A stretch of DNA of 64,000 bases, taken from Angiostrongylus vasorum (taxonomy: Eukaryota; Nematoda; Chromadorea; Rhabditida; Metastrongylidae). Made by a program: the position numbers and the translations under genes. Below are positions 23,601 to 38,032 of this stretch, one piece after another. The stretch is taken from assembly GCA_018806985.1 (NCBI GenBank), contig JADANN010000245.1:248001-312000 (forward strand), read 5' to 3'. Positions within the stretch are counted from its first letter, which is position 1. Every line of letters begins with the position of its first letter. Under the pieces are notes generated by a model that ran no database searches, had not been told where the DNA came from, and was given only the letters and a program-made list of their open reading frames with translations.

Positions 23601-26600
23601 TTAAAAAAAATTTCCAAAATAGTTAATAGCAAACAATGTGGAATTTTCTATTCCAGCCAGCTAGTAATACAGCTCATTAGAAAAGGGTCACAACAACTAT
23701 GTTTCTGTTTTGAACTGCAGCTGAACGGGAAAATGAAATGCTGTCTAACTTATCTAAAAAGATGGAAATGGTTGAGAATTACAACCTGATTTTGTATTAG
23801 CTTCTCCTGACGATAAAACGCTGGCTTTTCCTCAATAATCGGCTCGATATCCACACGAAGCTCCTTGGTTGAATCCTAAATGTCCATCTTAAAAACTTAA
23901 GATATTAAAAGAGTGGAAGTGTAGTTCATTATAGATTTGGTAGATTTCTGATAAATTTCCAACTACAACAATCCTACCTCATCGCTTTCATCGGAGTCAG
24001 AGTCTTCTCCCATAGACTGAGTTTGTACTGACTTCTCGACTAGCACAGGAGGAAGTGGTCGTCTTACTGTTTTTCTCTGAATTTCGACAATCTAAAAATA
24101 ACAATCTATATGACAGCGTCAGCCAAACATAGCAATTATTGATATCTATCCAATACACCTTGGGCTTCTTCACAGATGGATTCCTTTTCACTTCTTCATC
24201 ATCCTCATCCTCATAGTATTCGTCGTCGTCCTCTTCGGAATCATGAGAGTCTTCGGGGAGTAACTACAAAAAAAGGGAGAGAAGAATTACTATCATAATC
24301 TTAGACTTCTGCAGTTTTCTTAATTAGCAAGTGATCTGGCTAGGGAGTTAGCGCAGTCGTTAGTGGTAGAATCCATCAGGAAGCAACGTTCTGGTTCGAC
24401 CCCCTCTCCAACGTCTCTAATCCAATCCAAATGGAAACGCCTCAACTGGGCTATCTCAACCATTGCAAGGAGTATAAAGAAATTAGACTGGACCAACACT
24501 CCGCGACATTCATAAGGAGAGAAAAACCTTAAGTAACAGACAAAAGGTGAAATGTTAGAAGGCCTTTGTTGACGATGAATGTGTGGAAAACAAATCGAAT
24601 GCAAGAAGTGATGAGATCGGTACGGTAGATGTGATGAAAAGCCATGCGTAAAAAAAAGTAAAAAAAAAAACCAAGTGAGTCAAATGAACACCAGCAAAAT
24701 TTGTACTCATCGTTGTCACTCATCAGACCTGCATAGCTCAATTAGATCAAAAACTGCGAAGGAATCACACCTTTTGCATGGATGAATTTACCTTTATTGA
24801 CTTTGTTGGGAGATCTTTAGGCTCTACCACAGAGGTCTGGGTGTTGCTGTTATAACCATATTGTTATGGTGTTTTAAAACAGCCTTAGTGATATATGCAA
24901 GAAAAAAAGGCACTTAAAGCTACACTCACCTTTGTTGGTTCATGAGTAGTGGTAGTAACAGTGAGTGTTGTCACTGCCGGTGCCTTAACATCTAGCTTGG
25001 CAGTAGGATGGAGTTTTTCATAAGCTTCTTTGTACAGATCCACGAGTTTCTTATTCTTTGCATCACTGTCCAAGGAATTTAGTGCATCGATTGCACTGTC
25101 AGATAATTCAGGTGTATTTTCACGCCGGAAATCGGACCAGTAAGCAACTGAAAATATTTGACTGTTAATTACTGGACATTTTCGAAAAGAAACCTAAAGA
25201 AGGTATAGTAATTCATATTATTTTTCTTCAATTTTTTCTTCATAGAGCATAGAAGATAAATAAAAAAGAGAATATGCATAGAAAAAAAATAAAAGCATAA
25301 AGCTCTCGGCGTTGACCAATCCCTGAGGGATGCGCCATGCATTCGACTTCATTAAGCATCGTTTGGAGGTGACTGAATGCATATCTGGCCTTTACAATGA
25401 CTCCCGGTGGCATCGATGTATCGAGTCCGTGCTGCTATCCTCACAGACAAATCTGGTACCAATTTGCCGACCTCGGAGAGATGAAAGGCTTGGTGGGCCA
25501 TAGGCGCGGGGATCGATTCTACGTGTGTGTTGTAGGGCGCCTCCGACCACTGCGCCACACGCGCCCTTACGTATAGAAATAAATATAAAGAAATGTATAA
25601 AAAAGATCTGGCGCTGAAGCAATACGAACATGAAGCATTCAAACAATGAAATAAATCATTGTTATTATTGATATTGCATCTAGCTGCTTACCGGCGATTG
25701 GTCGCACTTGACTCTCTAGATCCGGGAAGTCACGAAGCATTGCCAGAGTACCATTGATGCGCAAGTCGATGTACCTGCAGGCAGAGGGTACTGACATTGA
25801 TGCGCGATTATATTACAGACAGATGAAGCTCAGACACCGAACCTTAGTCTATGTAGGACCGTGGGTTTGAACGCTGCAGCTTCAGCTTGATCCACACGTA
25901 GTAAATGACGGTATCGATTAATAGTGTGAATTCGGTCCTTTTCCTCAGATCTTATATATGTCTGCAAACAAAGAACTTTTTTCGCATGTTTCGAATGCAG
26001 TACAAAATCCTTTCGTTGTTTCAAATCAAATCTAAAACCTTAAGCGTTTTCAGAACATGGTGCTTGTTAGCAGATTTGTCATGCATAGCAAGTGCTTGCC
26101 GATAGTCATGCGTAGCCTAAACGACTTCCAAGATTAATACTTCTGGTTTTATTCTTCAACAGAAAAAACTACCAATGTTACCGATACTTGTCAAAGTGTA
26201 ATAGGTAATTCAAAAAGCGAAAAACGAGCTCACAGCCCTTTTCTTCTCATTGAGAATTGCCTGAACGCGTTCCTCGTGTGTAGTCTCGAGCTGCTTCTTA
26301 AGACGCTTGTGTTCATCTTCAAGTGAGGCAACAGTCTGAACATTAATAAGTTCAGGGAAATGTTCCTAATGACGAAGTAACTTATAAAAGTTACTTCAAA
26401 ATTGAACGATGCATCTATATGCATTTACCAAAGAAAATACAAAGTTTGTGTGAATAATGTTGAAAGTAAAGAAGAAGACAGCTTTTTGTTAACCTGTACT
26501 TCAAGTAACGGAAATTTACAAATGGATCCCAAAAAGCAGGAAAAAAAAGAGGGTACGAAAATATTGCATACGCTAAACGGCATTGTTTTGAAGCGATATA

Positions 26601-29600
26601 TTGGGAACATGTTGTAAAACTGATACATTTCAAAACAATTTCTGAGTAATCTAAATGGCATACCACCCACAACAAATTTGCAATAGTGTTGACGCGGTAT
26701 TTTGTTAATTGTAATTTTGCTGATCTTAATAAGAAACCTAACCTATGGGACAACAGCAAAAATTCAGGATAACTTATTGGCTTTCCTTAAACGTATATGA
26801 CAGAAACAAGCCTGCGACTAAATACAACTCACTCTCTGGAAGCGATTTGTCATGGACACCTTAAATGACTCAGCTCCTTTAGCATCCTTCTTCTTCATTT
26901 GTTGGTAGCGTGCTTCCAGTTCTCCCCATTCCTTCATAACCTGGAGTAAAACAACATTGTGCGCTAGCATCATATTTAAATAACTGCTTTAATGTCCGAA
27001 CATAGCAAAAGAACAAGGAGGAATACTCACATTTCGCTAATATTGTGCGTTTAACCTCTACTCTAAGTTATTAGAAGGTAATAAGGAAACTAGTCTGAAC
27101 AGTGACCTTATCAATTTTTTCGCGATGTTTTTTATCGAGACGCTCCTCGGCTTCTTTGAAATTCTCGTGTTCGTTAGCAGAGTCCTTATTCTTGAAGTAT
27201 GGATCTTGGTCTTCTGAGGACTTCTCAATGGACGCATCTGTAACAACGAATTTTAACATAATTGAGTTCGAAGCATCTCAGCTTTTCCAGAATCTATCAG
27301 AATAATAATCTATCACCCTCGTCGCTGTCATCGTATTCGTCAACATATTCTTCGTCCTCTTCATCCTCTTTTAATGGCAATTTCGAATGTTCAGACAATC
27401 TTACGCCAACGGAGGGAGAAGCAATCTTGTCTGAAAATATGTTTCCTCTGTCAAGTTTCTAAACACAGATGGTGAGGAGAAAACTATGTTTGTTTGTTGG
27501 TCCTTCCGTTAATTCTAAAGTCGCTTGTAGGATAAGCAATATAGAGGTGGTGTAGAAATAGTTGTGAGGGTGCTCTCCAGCTAAAGTGTACTATTTAAAA
27601 ATGTTTCGCACTTATTGAAATGTATAAAAAGTGCTCTTTTAAAGGCAGATATACTCCATGAAACAGAATAAGACTGTAAAACCCAAGCAACAATATTGGA
27701 CTTACATTAGTGCAAACGTCAGCGGCTAGAAAATTTGTTTCTGTAAATTTTACAGCAATACGAATTTAATACCCGGCCGCAAAATACGAAGAGTATGTAA
27801 AGCATTTCGTATGTGGGGTTTCTTTTCCCACGAAAGGAAATAACTAACTGGTAAATGAACATGGCCAATTCAAGAACACAATGAAACTAGGGAACCGTCG
27901 GCGAATTTGAATGTGCCTATACATGACTGTGCTGCTTGGTCATACTGACTAGGGTAAGCCCCACCACACAACATAGCCATCATTACACACCTTCGACACA
28001 CTAGTGAAGCCACTTAAACAGCAAGTACGACCGACTAACATTAAGATTTCTGTCACAGTGATTCTGGTGATTTTGTTCTCTTTCAAGATATGATGGGAAA
28101 AATGAATACATATTTCATTTAACAGTGCAGAATCTGCGGTACTATGCTGATTGCTGAATAACGGCCAGAAAACGCAATTGCGTGGATCTGTGATATGGTT
28201 AAGACGACGAGAGTGATGTCATGAGTGTTCAGTACATCAGAGATGAGTGGTGTGTAGTTGTGGAAACGATTACAATGGAAACATACCGACAGTTGGGCAA
28301 CACACAAACTCAACACCAGTGAACAGATCGAGGCTGCACGGCTCGAGGACAGCAAATGAGCGAACAGTCATCGCTTTTCCATTAAAAGTCTGAAACGTAG
28401 AGGTGTTCTGAATTCGATGAACAATCAAAATAATGTTCAGTTTTTATTTGCCGCCTACTACAATTTCTCATGTCATGGCAGGGTATTATGCGAAATACAA
28501 CCACAACGATGCTGAGATATCTGCAAAACTCCGGACCGCTGGTGCCTGCGATGGGGAAGGAACGCGCTATTACCTTTACAGGGGGCTAACGCATTCACCA
28601 CCACACCATGCAGGTCCTTCGTTTCGCTTCTCTCTCAGAAGGACTCGCATGGTGTAGTGGTGAACGCGTTAGCCCCCCGGTACCCCACAACATACCTTTC
28701 CCATGCACTGTTTTGTAGCCACATCTCTCCAGTGTTGGTAGTCATTGCATGAGTCGCCAGAATTGACGTGCGAGAAGCGACAGTCATGTGGTACTTGTAG
28801 AGCTTCTGACTTGAACTCGCCATCTGCATAAAACATTTTAAGCTTATAAGCTTAAGCTTTTAAACTTATAATACATAAAATGGACGTGATTGCACTGACT
28901 GTTATTTCCACTATTCAGCAATTATTGCATCTATATCTATCTCATTTAACACGGCTCACAAAAGATTGCACACAGAAGTCAAAGTTCAAAACTGGAGAGT
29001 GTGTGATTGTGACAAAAAACATTTGCACTGACCTTAACTTCAACATATTTTGAAAATGGGACTATATAGATAAATGAAAAAAATAAATGAATACTATCTG
29101 CCTGACGCATGTTGTAGAAGCAGCAGCAAGCTGATAACTAAGCGTGAGAAACGACGTACGGATATGAAGAACGTTCCTAACCCTTAGATGTCGAAATTTT
29201 CCAGTTGACGAATAGCGTATTTCACCTTTGCTTTTGTTTTGATTTCCCAGTCAGTAAAAAGACCAGAATGAAAAATCTTTCAGGGTCAATCTGCACTTTC
29301 CCATTCAGGTATTAGAATAAATGCTTCTGTTAACCTCAAAATGCGTTTATAATCTCATTCTCACTGTCCTTCCTTTCTGTCTCCTACCTTCTTTCTCACT
29401 GTCTTCCCCCTCTCTCTCTCTCTCTCTCTCTCTCCCGCGTTTTGTGACTTTTATTGTTGAAGCGGCGTTAGCGTCATTTATCGTTGACGTTGTGCTGTCT
29501 AGAACACCCGCTGGTGCACCAGAAGAAAGAGAATAATCCTCTGTGCAGTCATTTCTAGAAATTTTCTCCATAAAACAAATTGTTCTCCCATATTCAGCTT

Positions 29601-32600
29601 TTCTATGCTACGAGTACATAGTGAGCAAAAGTGCTAAGGGTGGTGCCAATCTGGCAAAGTTATTTGCTGAAAAGAGTAAAAAACAAAAGGGAGATCCTAA
29701 TGCCGAATAAGTCTTCGCCGTCAAAACGCACTTAAAACGGTAATGCAGAATTCGGGTATTGGATCAAAGAAATTGTAGGGAAAACAATATTTCTTAAACA
29801 ACTATGAATTCGTATCAGATAAATATAACACATTTGATAGCAGTTGAGGACAAAAAGCTTAGTAAATGATAAGGTTTACGCCGTCTAAGAATCTTAGTTA
29901 CTTCCATATCCATACTAATCTCTATTTGAAGAAATCCATGTCACCACCAGACGTCGACGTGACCCGTATAGCAAGTTGAGTGTGCGTTCTCATTCGCCAG
30001 TAAGTCTGCTAGCAGTCGAAGTATTCCCATGGGCCATTCCAACTGGGGTTACACGATAAACCGCACACTGTGTGGAAAAATAAGGTTCCACGTGAATATA
30101 TTCCATATTCTCGTACTTTAGAATAAGCTGTGAATCAGCCGCATCCTGTTCAAGAAAAACATTTGAATCACCAGAATCGCCCGAATCACTATTTAATTAT
30201 AACAATGTTATCTCTCCATGAACTGCTGAGTGCACCAAAGGGAACAATACGTCGAAAACCACGGCATGAAAACGTATAGAGTTTTAACCATTGAATAGAA
30301 ATCTCCTATCCTACGAAAAATCGTAAATTTCCTTCATGAACAAGCAGCATGAAGAAGCATAAAAAAACGCATAGAATTTCACTCTAACCTCTAAGCCAAC
30401 TAGAACGACGATTTCACAATTATCGTTTATTCTACATTAGTTCTTTCAGCAGTCATTAAATAGCATCTTCATTTAAGCTCCTATATGGTTAAAGATAAAA
30501 TGGAACACTGGATGGCATAGTTTCCACGACCATATAATGAAAAAAATAAGTAGACGTGGAAAAATTGACATACATACCGATGCACTGATACGGTCGAACG
30601 GTGTGTGTCCATTTGCACGGTGAGCCTTCCTCACGACACCAGTTTTCGATGGAGACCTCGTGAGAATATTCGACGATATTCGTAATATTTAACTTTGGGT
30701 AAGCCTAAAAAATTTCATGTTGATGTGTGTATGTGTATATACACATGTATATATACATATACATATATATATACATATATATATATATATCACAAATGAA
30801 TCTCTTCTATTTCCGTTCTCATTCCGCTATTGGATGCACAATGCTTTTGCAATAAATACCAACTCTCAATAATTTTATAATAATAAGAATAACAGTAGTA
30901 ATTTTAATAAGTATAACAGTCATAATAATAATAAACATATGTTCACATTTCAGCAGAGATAGCTAATGAATTCCACATTCATTTCGTATCACATGACTTG
31001 ATGAGAAACAGGAATGAGTGGGGCTGCGAATGCAGTGCTGTAAATGTCATCGGTAAAATGAAGTCGTATGAGTCGATAACAGAACAAACGATTACAATCC
31101 ATATGACTGGAAGTGTTTTCTTCTCGTACTCAGCTTTTGTTAACAAAACTAGCGTAAAATGATGGATGAGTGCCTCAGAATAGGCCACTTTTTTACGTAA
31201 AAAGAAGCTGAGATTGTATTTCAACACTTGTGAAACCATGCGTGAAACCCACTATCACACAATAACCCACAAGAAGTTGAACTTGTATGTTGATATAAGC
31301 AATATTTCCATTCTTACAAATGGATACAAACACTCTATTAGTGGAAGAGATCTACAAGAACCACTAAACATTTGTGTATTTAGGGACACGAGAAGAACCA
31401 TGAGTTTTTTCTCAAGTTTAGCCAGCATTAATATTACAAATTACCCCTAAGGTATGATGTTTGTTCACATGTTTGCCTTGACGTTTGGTTGTAGCAGAGT
31501 AACAAATAGCCTATGCTGCAAAACCAATACGTTCCCAGGAGAGAACTGGTATGCATAAAATGCCACTGAAGCATGAAACCAAAACCAGAGCAAATTTAAA
31601 ACAAGCATACAAATTAGTGACGATATGATAAGGTCAAAGCAAAATACTTCAAAATCACATGCACCACCGGTTTACACTAAGGACGACAAATATAACAGTA
31701 GGAGAATGTGTTATTATAAATATGAAAATTATAGACTACACGTAAATATATTAATCCCTTCAAAAGCGCCACAGTGTTTCATGCCATACTTTCATTTCAT
31801 AACTTCCTGGCTCGCACTAGGGGTCAAACCGCACATCCAATTGTAACACTCGGAAGCAGAACTTGGGGAACCAGTTAGAGTACTCCCTGGAGGATCTGCA
31901 TCCGTTTGCGCGCTTTACAAGACTAAGCCATCAGCCTCTGCAAAGTTGAGGCAGGACGCTAACATAGTGGTGATACTACGCAATTACACCAGCTCCTATG
32001 CACTGGTGAGCCATACTTACACTAAGTATTCCTGCTCTCTAGCGACGTATGATAAAGGGTAGATGCCAGAAACAATTGTCAGTAACTTCAAAAAGTCGTC
32101 ATTAGTTCCAGTTATAAATGAGAAAAAGAGATGCCGATTCAGACCATATTATGGGATCTGGGAACCACACAATGGACACGTGGTGTTTTTTGTGTGAGGA
32201 ATGAATTCTCCATCCTGAGCGATAGAATGGTGTGACGCTGAGCCAAAAAAAAGCTGTAGCTCAACGGTGAAAGATATGTGCCATAGTGCTTCTAAAACTT
32301 TTTTTAAAAAAAAGCAGATAGAAATACTATTATTGCCACGCCCAAAAAATACCCCCAGAAAATGGACATTCCTTGCTCTAATTCTCATTAAGTGGAAGGT
32401 TTGACCAGCTACGCGAAAGCCACCTGGGTTAAAAGCACTGTTGCCACGTTTCTATTCAGATCTATTTTCACGGAAGTAGCCCACAACAAAGATTATAGGT
32501 CTCAAATGTATTAGCGCTATGGTTCGAACAAAAAACGTTACTATTCTGTGTGTTTCAAAAGACAAGCTCCTCACCTTTTTACAGTATTTGAGGATGTCCA

Positions 32601-35600
32601 GCTTTCCACTAAGACAAGTCGCATATCGATTCTCGTCGCTGATCCAAACTCCATCGTCGCTCATATACTTGTTACGATACCCACATTCAAATGCAACCAA
32701 TGGCACGAATTTCTCGTATTTTTTCGAAGGCGATCCATCAACGGTAGCAGCAACACCCTAAAGGATTATCGAAATACTTGAAAGTCCAACCAGTCATTTA
32801 ATCTCCATGAAATCAAGACCAGATCTAGAAATGGACTCCAGCTTCAAATAATTTGTTGTTCAAAATAAGGTATTATTGTAGGGCAGATAGCCTTTTCATG
32901 AATTCGCACTGAGCATCCTAATGCGACAACCATACACGGTTTCTGACATACAACTTACTCGCTCTTACAAAACAAAACGAAACCAAAAAAAAACAAAACA
33001 AAACCCAATTGTAGAAATTCGAACCAATTCAAGTGCATTCCTGAGTGGTGGTTTTCACAAACGATTATTGGAATTAGTCTTAATTACTTCAAAATACTGT
33101 CATATCGCAATATGTTGGCATAAATGGTGAAAAAAGAGACGAATTTATGGTAATTTATGCATAATGTAAACGTCTCACAGCATGAGCACCCAAACATTGC
33201 CATCATACATGCCTAAGGAAGCCCATTCAATTACGACGTCAAACCGTGCAGCTGCGCGCAACTTGAAGGCGCACGACGAAGCGCATTCCCCAGTGGAAAA
33301 ATGCTTCGACGTCAAACCACAACCGAATTCTTCAAACATGAACGCTATCCAGTGCAAGCTCTAAGACATATAAGCGTCTCCGAGAGCGCAATATTAGGGG
33401 GTTCAAGAACAAATCACAAGATCCTTGAGGTTTATCGAGGTCGCTGGGTTTTCATCGATGCTATTTCCACACCATACAATCAAATACTTGGCGATATTAC
33501 TGTATTCTAGCTGTGATTGGTGAAATGCTTCATGGTTAGACTCGATGAATAGTAGAATTCGGTGCCTCTAACACATTTTTTATTGCCATCTTTTTATTTC
33601 TCTCGATTGCAGAAAAATAAACGAACTAAAACCTACATTTATATGTGCAGTGGTCGATAACGGTGTTAATAGGCTGAGTATCAGCATATTACCCACCACC
33701 ATGGCTGAAAAACACACCATTATAAAGAAGGATAGCGTAATGAAAAAAGGAGTAGAGCAGTAGCATATGGAATAATCACAGAGAAAACGCCGAACTCCGG
33801 ATTAAAGGAATTCCCGAAAAGAAAACCGGGACAAAGATAATCAGTGAAAGATGTATTAACTCTGAGTAGGAATGAGGATGAAATTTATTGCATGAGGTGA
33901 AATCGATGATGTTAGGACAGCGTGTGAGGAAGGATAAGAGGCGGGATTGTATGACTGAGGGAGTGAGAGGGCAAGGCGTCCCGAACCGCCTCTAGCCGCC
34001 GATAGCTCTGTTACCGTAACAACATCCGAAGGTGACAGACGACGATTGCTACGTTTGAAGCAAACAATCAAAATACCTACCAACTGCCAACTCATACTTC
34101 CTGTTTCCAATGTTACCAAAAAAAATCAGTGCTAGAAGAGAAGTAACGCGTCAGGCTTAAACATGTGTAATAATGACACAGCAGAAAAAATGTAGACACC
34201 TAATGATGACGTCAAGAATCACCGATAAACTCCTTCAGTATTTTCTCATGTGAACGGTGGATGAAGCAACTAGATTACTGTTTAAGCTGTAAAAATCGGA
34301 GACACATGAACGTCATATGAATGTGAAGAAATGAGCAAGAATGTGATGGGCGAATGTCTGAAAAAGACTGAGTTGAGCGCATTCATCATCAATGATTTAC
34401 CAATCCCTAAGATCCAGAACTACGTTAAAAACATCGGAGCAATGATCGATACTTAGCATAGTTTTACATTTCGCAATAATGTTATAGTTAACGACAAGAC
34501 GGATTAACTCTATGAAACGCGGTTCATAAGCAATTAGCTTATCAATAGAAATAAACGACTATTAGCATGTTTGGTAAAAAAGTGATACTCTAATTTTCAC
34601 CTGAAAGTCATTTCGCAAATAAACACAGGGCCTGGAAGTTTCTTTTTCTCCCACATCCATATAAGGGAAACGTATGTGACTTAACAGATATGGTCAACTG
34701 TTGTTGCTCTATTGTACAGATAAATTTAAGCGACTCGTTGATATTGACAACCTAATAGTACCAGCAAAACCAGCTCATCCACTGTCCTTGGGCTGACGAA
34801 CGACGTCCGAATCTAATTCGAACTCTTTTGAAGCTTGTTATCCTTGTCCTTCATAGATGTCAACCGATAAGAACGAGGAAGATGGCTCAGATATTGTTAT
34901 TATATTGCATTTATTTTGTAACCAAACAAAGATTCCACTGATAAAAACTGAATGTGTGAGATAATAGATTCTGCATTGCTACAGAAAGCCAAGAAACAAG
35001 AAAACATCAGTAGTGTTCTTGTCACGCAGAAACTTTGGAACGGTGAAAAATCGCCAGAAACAAAACAATACTTGATTCAGGATAGGATACTGAGAAAGAA
35101 CAAGCGCCATTTAGTTGAAGAATACCACATGTCAAATATTCAAGCAGTTAGGTAAAACCCTACAACACGCAGATATAGAATTGTTACGGAAGATGGACGA
35201 AAAAATAACTGTAGATGTCAAAATGTGATATTTGCTGTAGAAATCAATCAAATTATCATCGGTTAACAAATCAGACCGGTTGTGATGCGGTGACAGAGGA
35301 TACGGCCAGCCCAGCGTCATTGTCACTAACGAGTCTGTTCAGCTGATATTTAAGTAGCATTCTAATTTTCTATGGCATTTAAACAATCTGAGACAATTTG
35401 TCAGAGATTTCATATGAATGCGGCTGCACGTTGGCTCAGAAATTCTCATAAAGCAATCGAATATTTCCCATAAAGTCAACTATCAGAGGTATTAGATCAA
35501 CCTATTAGAATGTGGTATATGGAAAAACATCACAATGCAACAGCGTAGCATATGTTAACGAGTAAAGCGAAAGACATAAGTGTTAGTCGTACGAGTCACA

Positions 35601-37989
35601 TAGTCGCGAGACGGAGGGTGAAAGCGAAAATATCCCAAAACAGTTGGTGAGTATCAGGAAGTGTTAACTGAACAAGAACAATGCCAAAAACACATTCACA
35701 GACATCTTAAATAAAAGTCAAATTCCAAAAAAAAAAACCATTTACTTTGGTCACCTGCAACCCCGTTAAATCGTCGAAAATTGAGTTAGAATTTGCAATC
35801 GTAGTCCAAACTCTACCTACTAGGTTTTGTTCGCTGAGCAAATAGAAACTGCATCACACCTTTTGTATGAGGCCGCTCATTTTCATCGCTTTTATCTAAG
35901 TATTACCCAGGTGCAGCTCATCAGGTTTTCATATGCGTACTGAGCATATTTATAACTATATAATAGGGTTCATCCGGAGTAAATGTGAGTCTATTTGTTG
36001 AAGGCGAGCGCGAAATGCATTACTATGTAGTCCTTTGATTGCAGGCTTTTGGCCGGATGCAAATTTGCCTTGTCAAATGAACCACGGATAGTCTGTAACA
36101 AAACACTTCACTCTGCGGATGAAAAAACCAAACACGAAGTACAGACCTATTGATTTGATTTTCTGGAGATATTCGTTAGAACGAACATGATTTAGTGTTG
36201 GGTGACAGTGCAAGAGGTTCCCCAATTACGACTTGCTATCAGAAGCGGAAAGCAGAATCACCTCCACCCTAAACTCTTGCACCAAACTAAATCGACCCAT
36301 GTGTATGTTGCGAACGTACGACCGTTAACTAAAGGATGTGACTCAGAGCGCCAAATCACCAAACATTTCCTTCAAAACGCTGAACAGTAGCGCTGACAGT
36401 CGTACTCTAGTACATGTACTCATCTTGAAGGACGATTTATAGGGAAAAAATAGCTACTGCTACAAATATTATCACCTCCAATGGTCAAATCGGCTCGATA
36501 GTCGATCAATTCCATACAATTTGAAAAAAATTCCGAAAATTTATAGAAACCATAAAACGCATTCTAGTGCTTACTACTCGCAGAGTTGTGCGAAGCTCGT
36601 CCACTCTTCCCATTATTTTTCCACCCATCCGTTTTTTATAGCAGCGATTTCTAATGAAACGGTTTACAGCTAGCAACCCAAGGGTTATTAAAGAAAGTAC
36701 CCTCAAGTAAACATTACCAAATTTGATCACCAAACATTAGTTGATCGATATTGTAGTGTAATTTAACTCTTAATAGCAACAGCAACACACTAAATGGGAT
36801 AAAAAAAGGGAAACCATGACCAACATTTTTAATAGCTGAGCGTGTCCTCTGTAGAAGTCTAAGCAATATGGATCTCGGAAACTGAACAGCAATAAATTAT
36901 CAGTGTAACTATAAGCATGTCAAAGATCAGTCTCAAATAATATCCTGCTTCCACTGAGATTGAAATTACGAAAGTCATGATGAGTGCGAATTTGACTGTG
37001 TTTTTGAAAACAGATGATCGATGCTAAGCGCTAGAATAACGCTTACTGCAAAGATGCAGCAAATCCAATGTATAATTCCTGTTGGAAGTTTGTGAAAATG
37101 GTGGAGATAGAAACTCTCAATCCTATTCTCACATGTGCGGGAAACATAGAGGCGTTGAAGGCCGACTGCGACGGCAGTCACGGTCATGAATCTGGCTCGA
37201 CTCTCATGGATAATTGTCATAGTCAAAATGAGCGATTATAGTCGCCTGTGCGCAGCACAATCTGTAGTATTTGATAGCATTCGGAAATCGAGTTAAAGTG
37301 GTTATAAGAATTTTCCTATTAAGATGTGGAAGACGAAACCAGTCGAAATCAAACTGACCCAACTATGAGGCAGAGGGGTGAGTGAAAAAGAAGACGAGTG
37401 GTAATGGTGGTGGCGGTTTCGTTATCGACATTAGTCAGAGCAACATTGGTGGTAACGGAACATAAGATATGTTATGCAGATACGGCAAACGACATAACTG
37501 ATAGTGTGGGAGAAGACGGTGATAAAATGATGAAGTGACGACACCGCACGCACACCAATCACCGCAATCAAAGAGAACGAACGCTAATAAATTCTACTTT
37601 GATACTTTGTTGAGTGGGCCTCTCGTGCAAAAACCATTCTCTCGTCCAGCTTTAATTTACACCAGAATTTGTTCTTTCAACTTGATGTTTCATCAACACC
37701 AGTACTTCTCTTGCATACTGCGTCGTCGCAGATATTGTTTTGCAGACAAGTGATAAACAGCTGATGTGCTGAGTACTAAACGACGAGTACTGTTTCTCAT
37801 GAATAAGTGAGATGAGGACTGTATAGAATATGTTTGAAAAGTGATGATTCACTCAGGGAAAGCAATGCCAGACGTAGTCGAAAGATTAAAAAACGGATGA
37901 AAATCATGTCCTGAATAGGAAAGTCGTCAACATGAAGGGAAAAAACTGAACCTCTTCACAAACTTGCATATTGTAGTTGCGCAGCGAGC

Positions 37990-38032
<43 letters not shown>

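Noticed and set aside
24334..24412. Functional tRNA gene
   Set aside because: The acceptor strands do not pair and the anticodon arm is unclear, so it was listed only as a relic.
27317..27430. An internal intron starting at GTAAGA within this apl-1 exon
   Set aside because: The sequence reads through in frame with no stop, and the implied intron would be only about 37 bases.
29321..29571. Open frames around the TC repeat
   Set aside because: Driven by the (TC)n tract inside an apl-1 intron, with no splice support.
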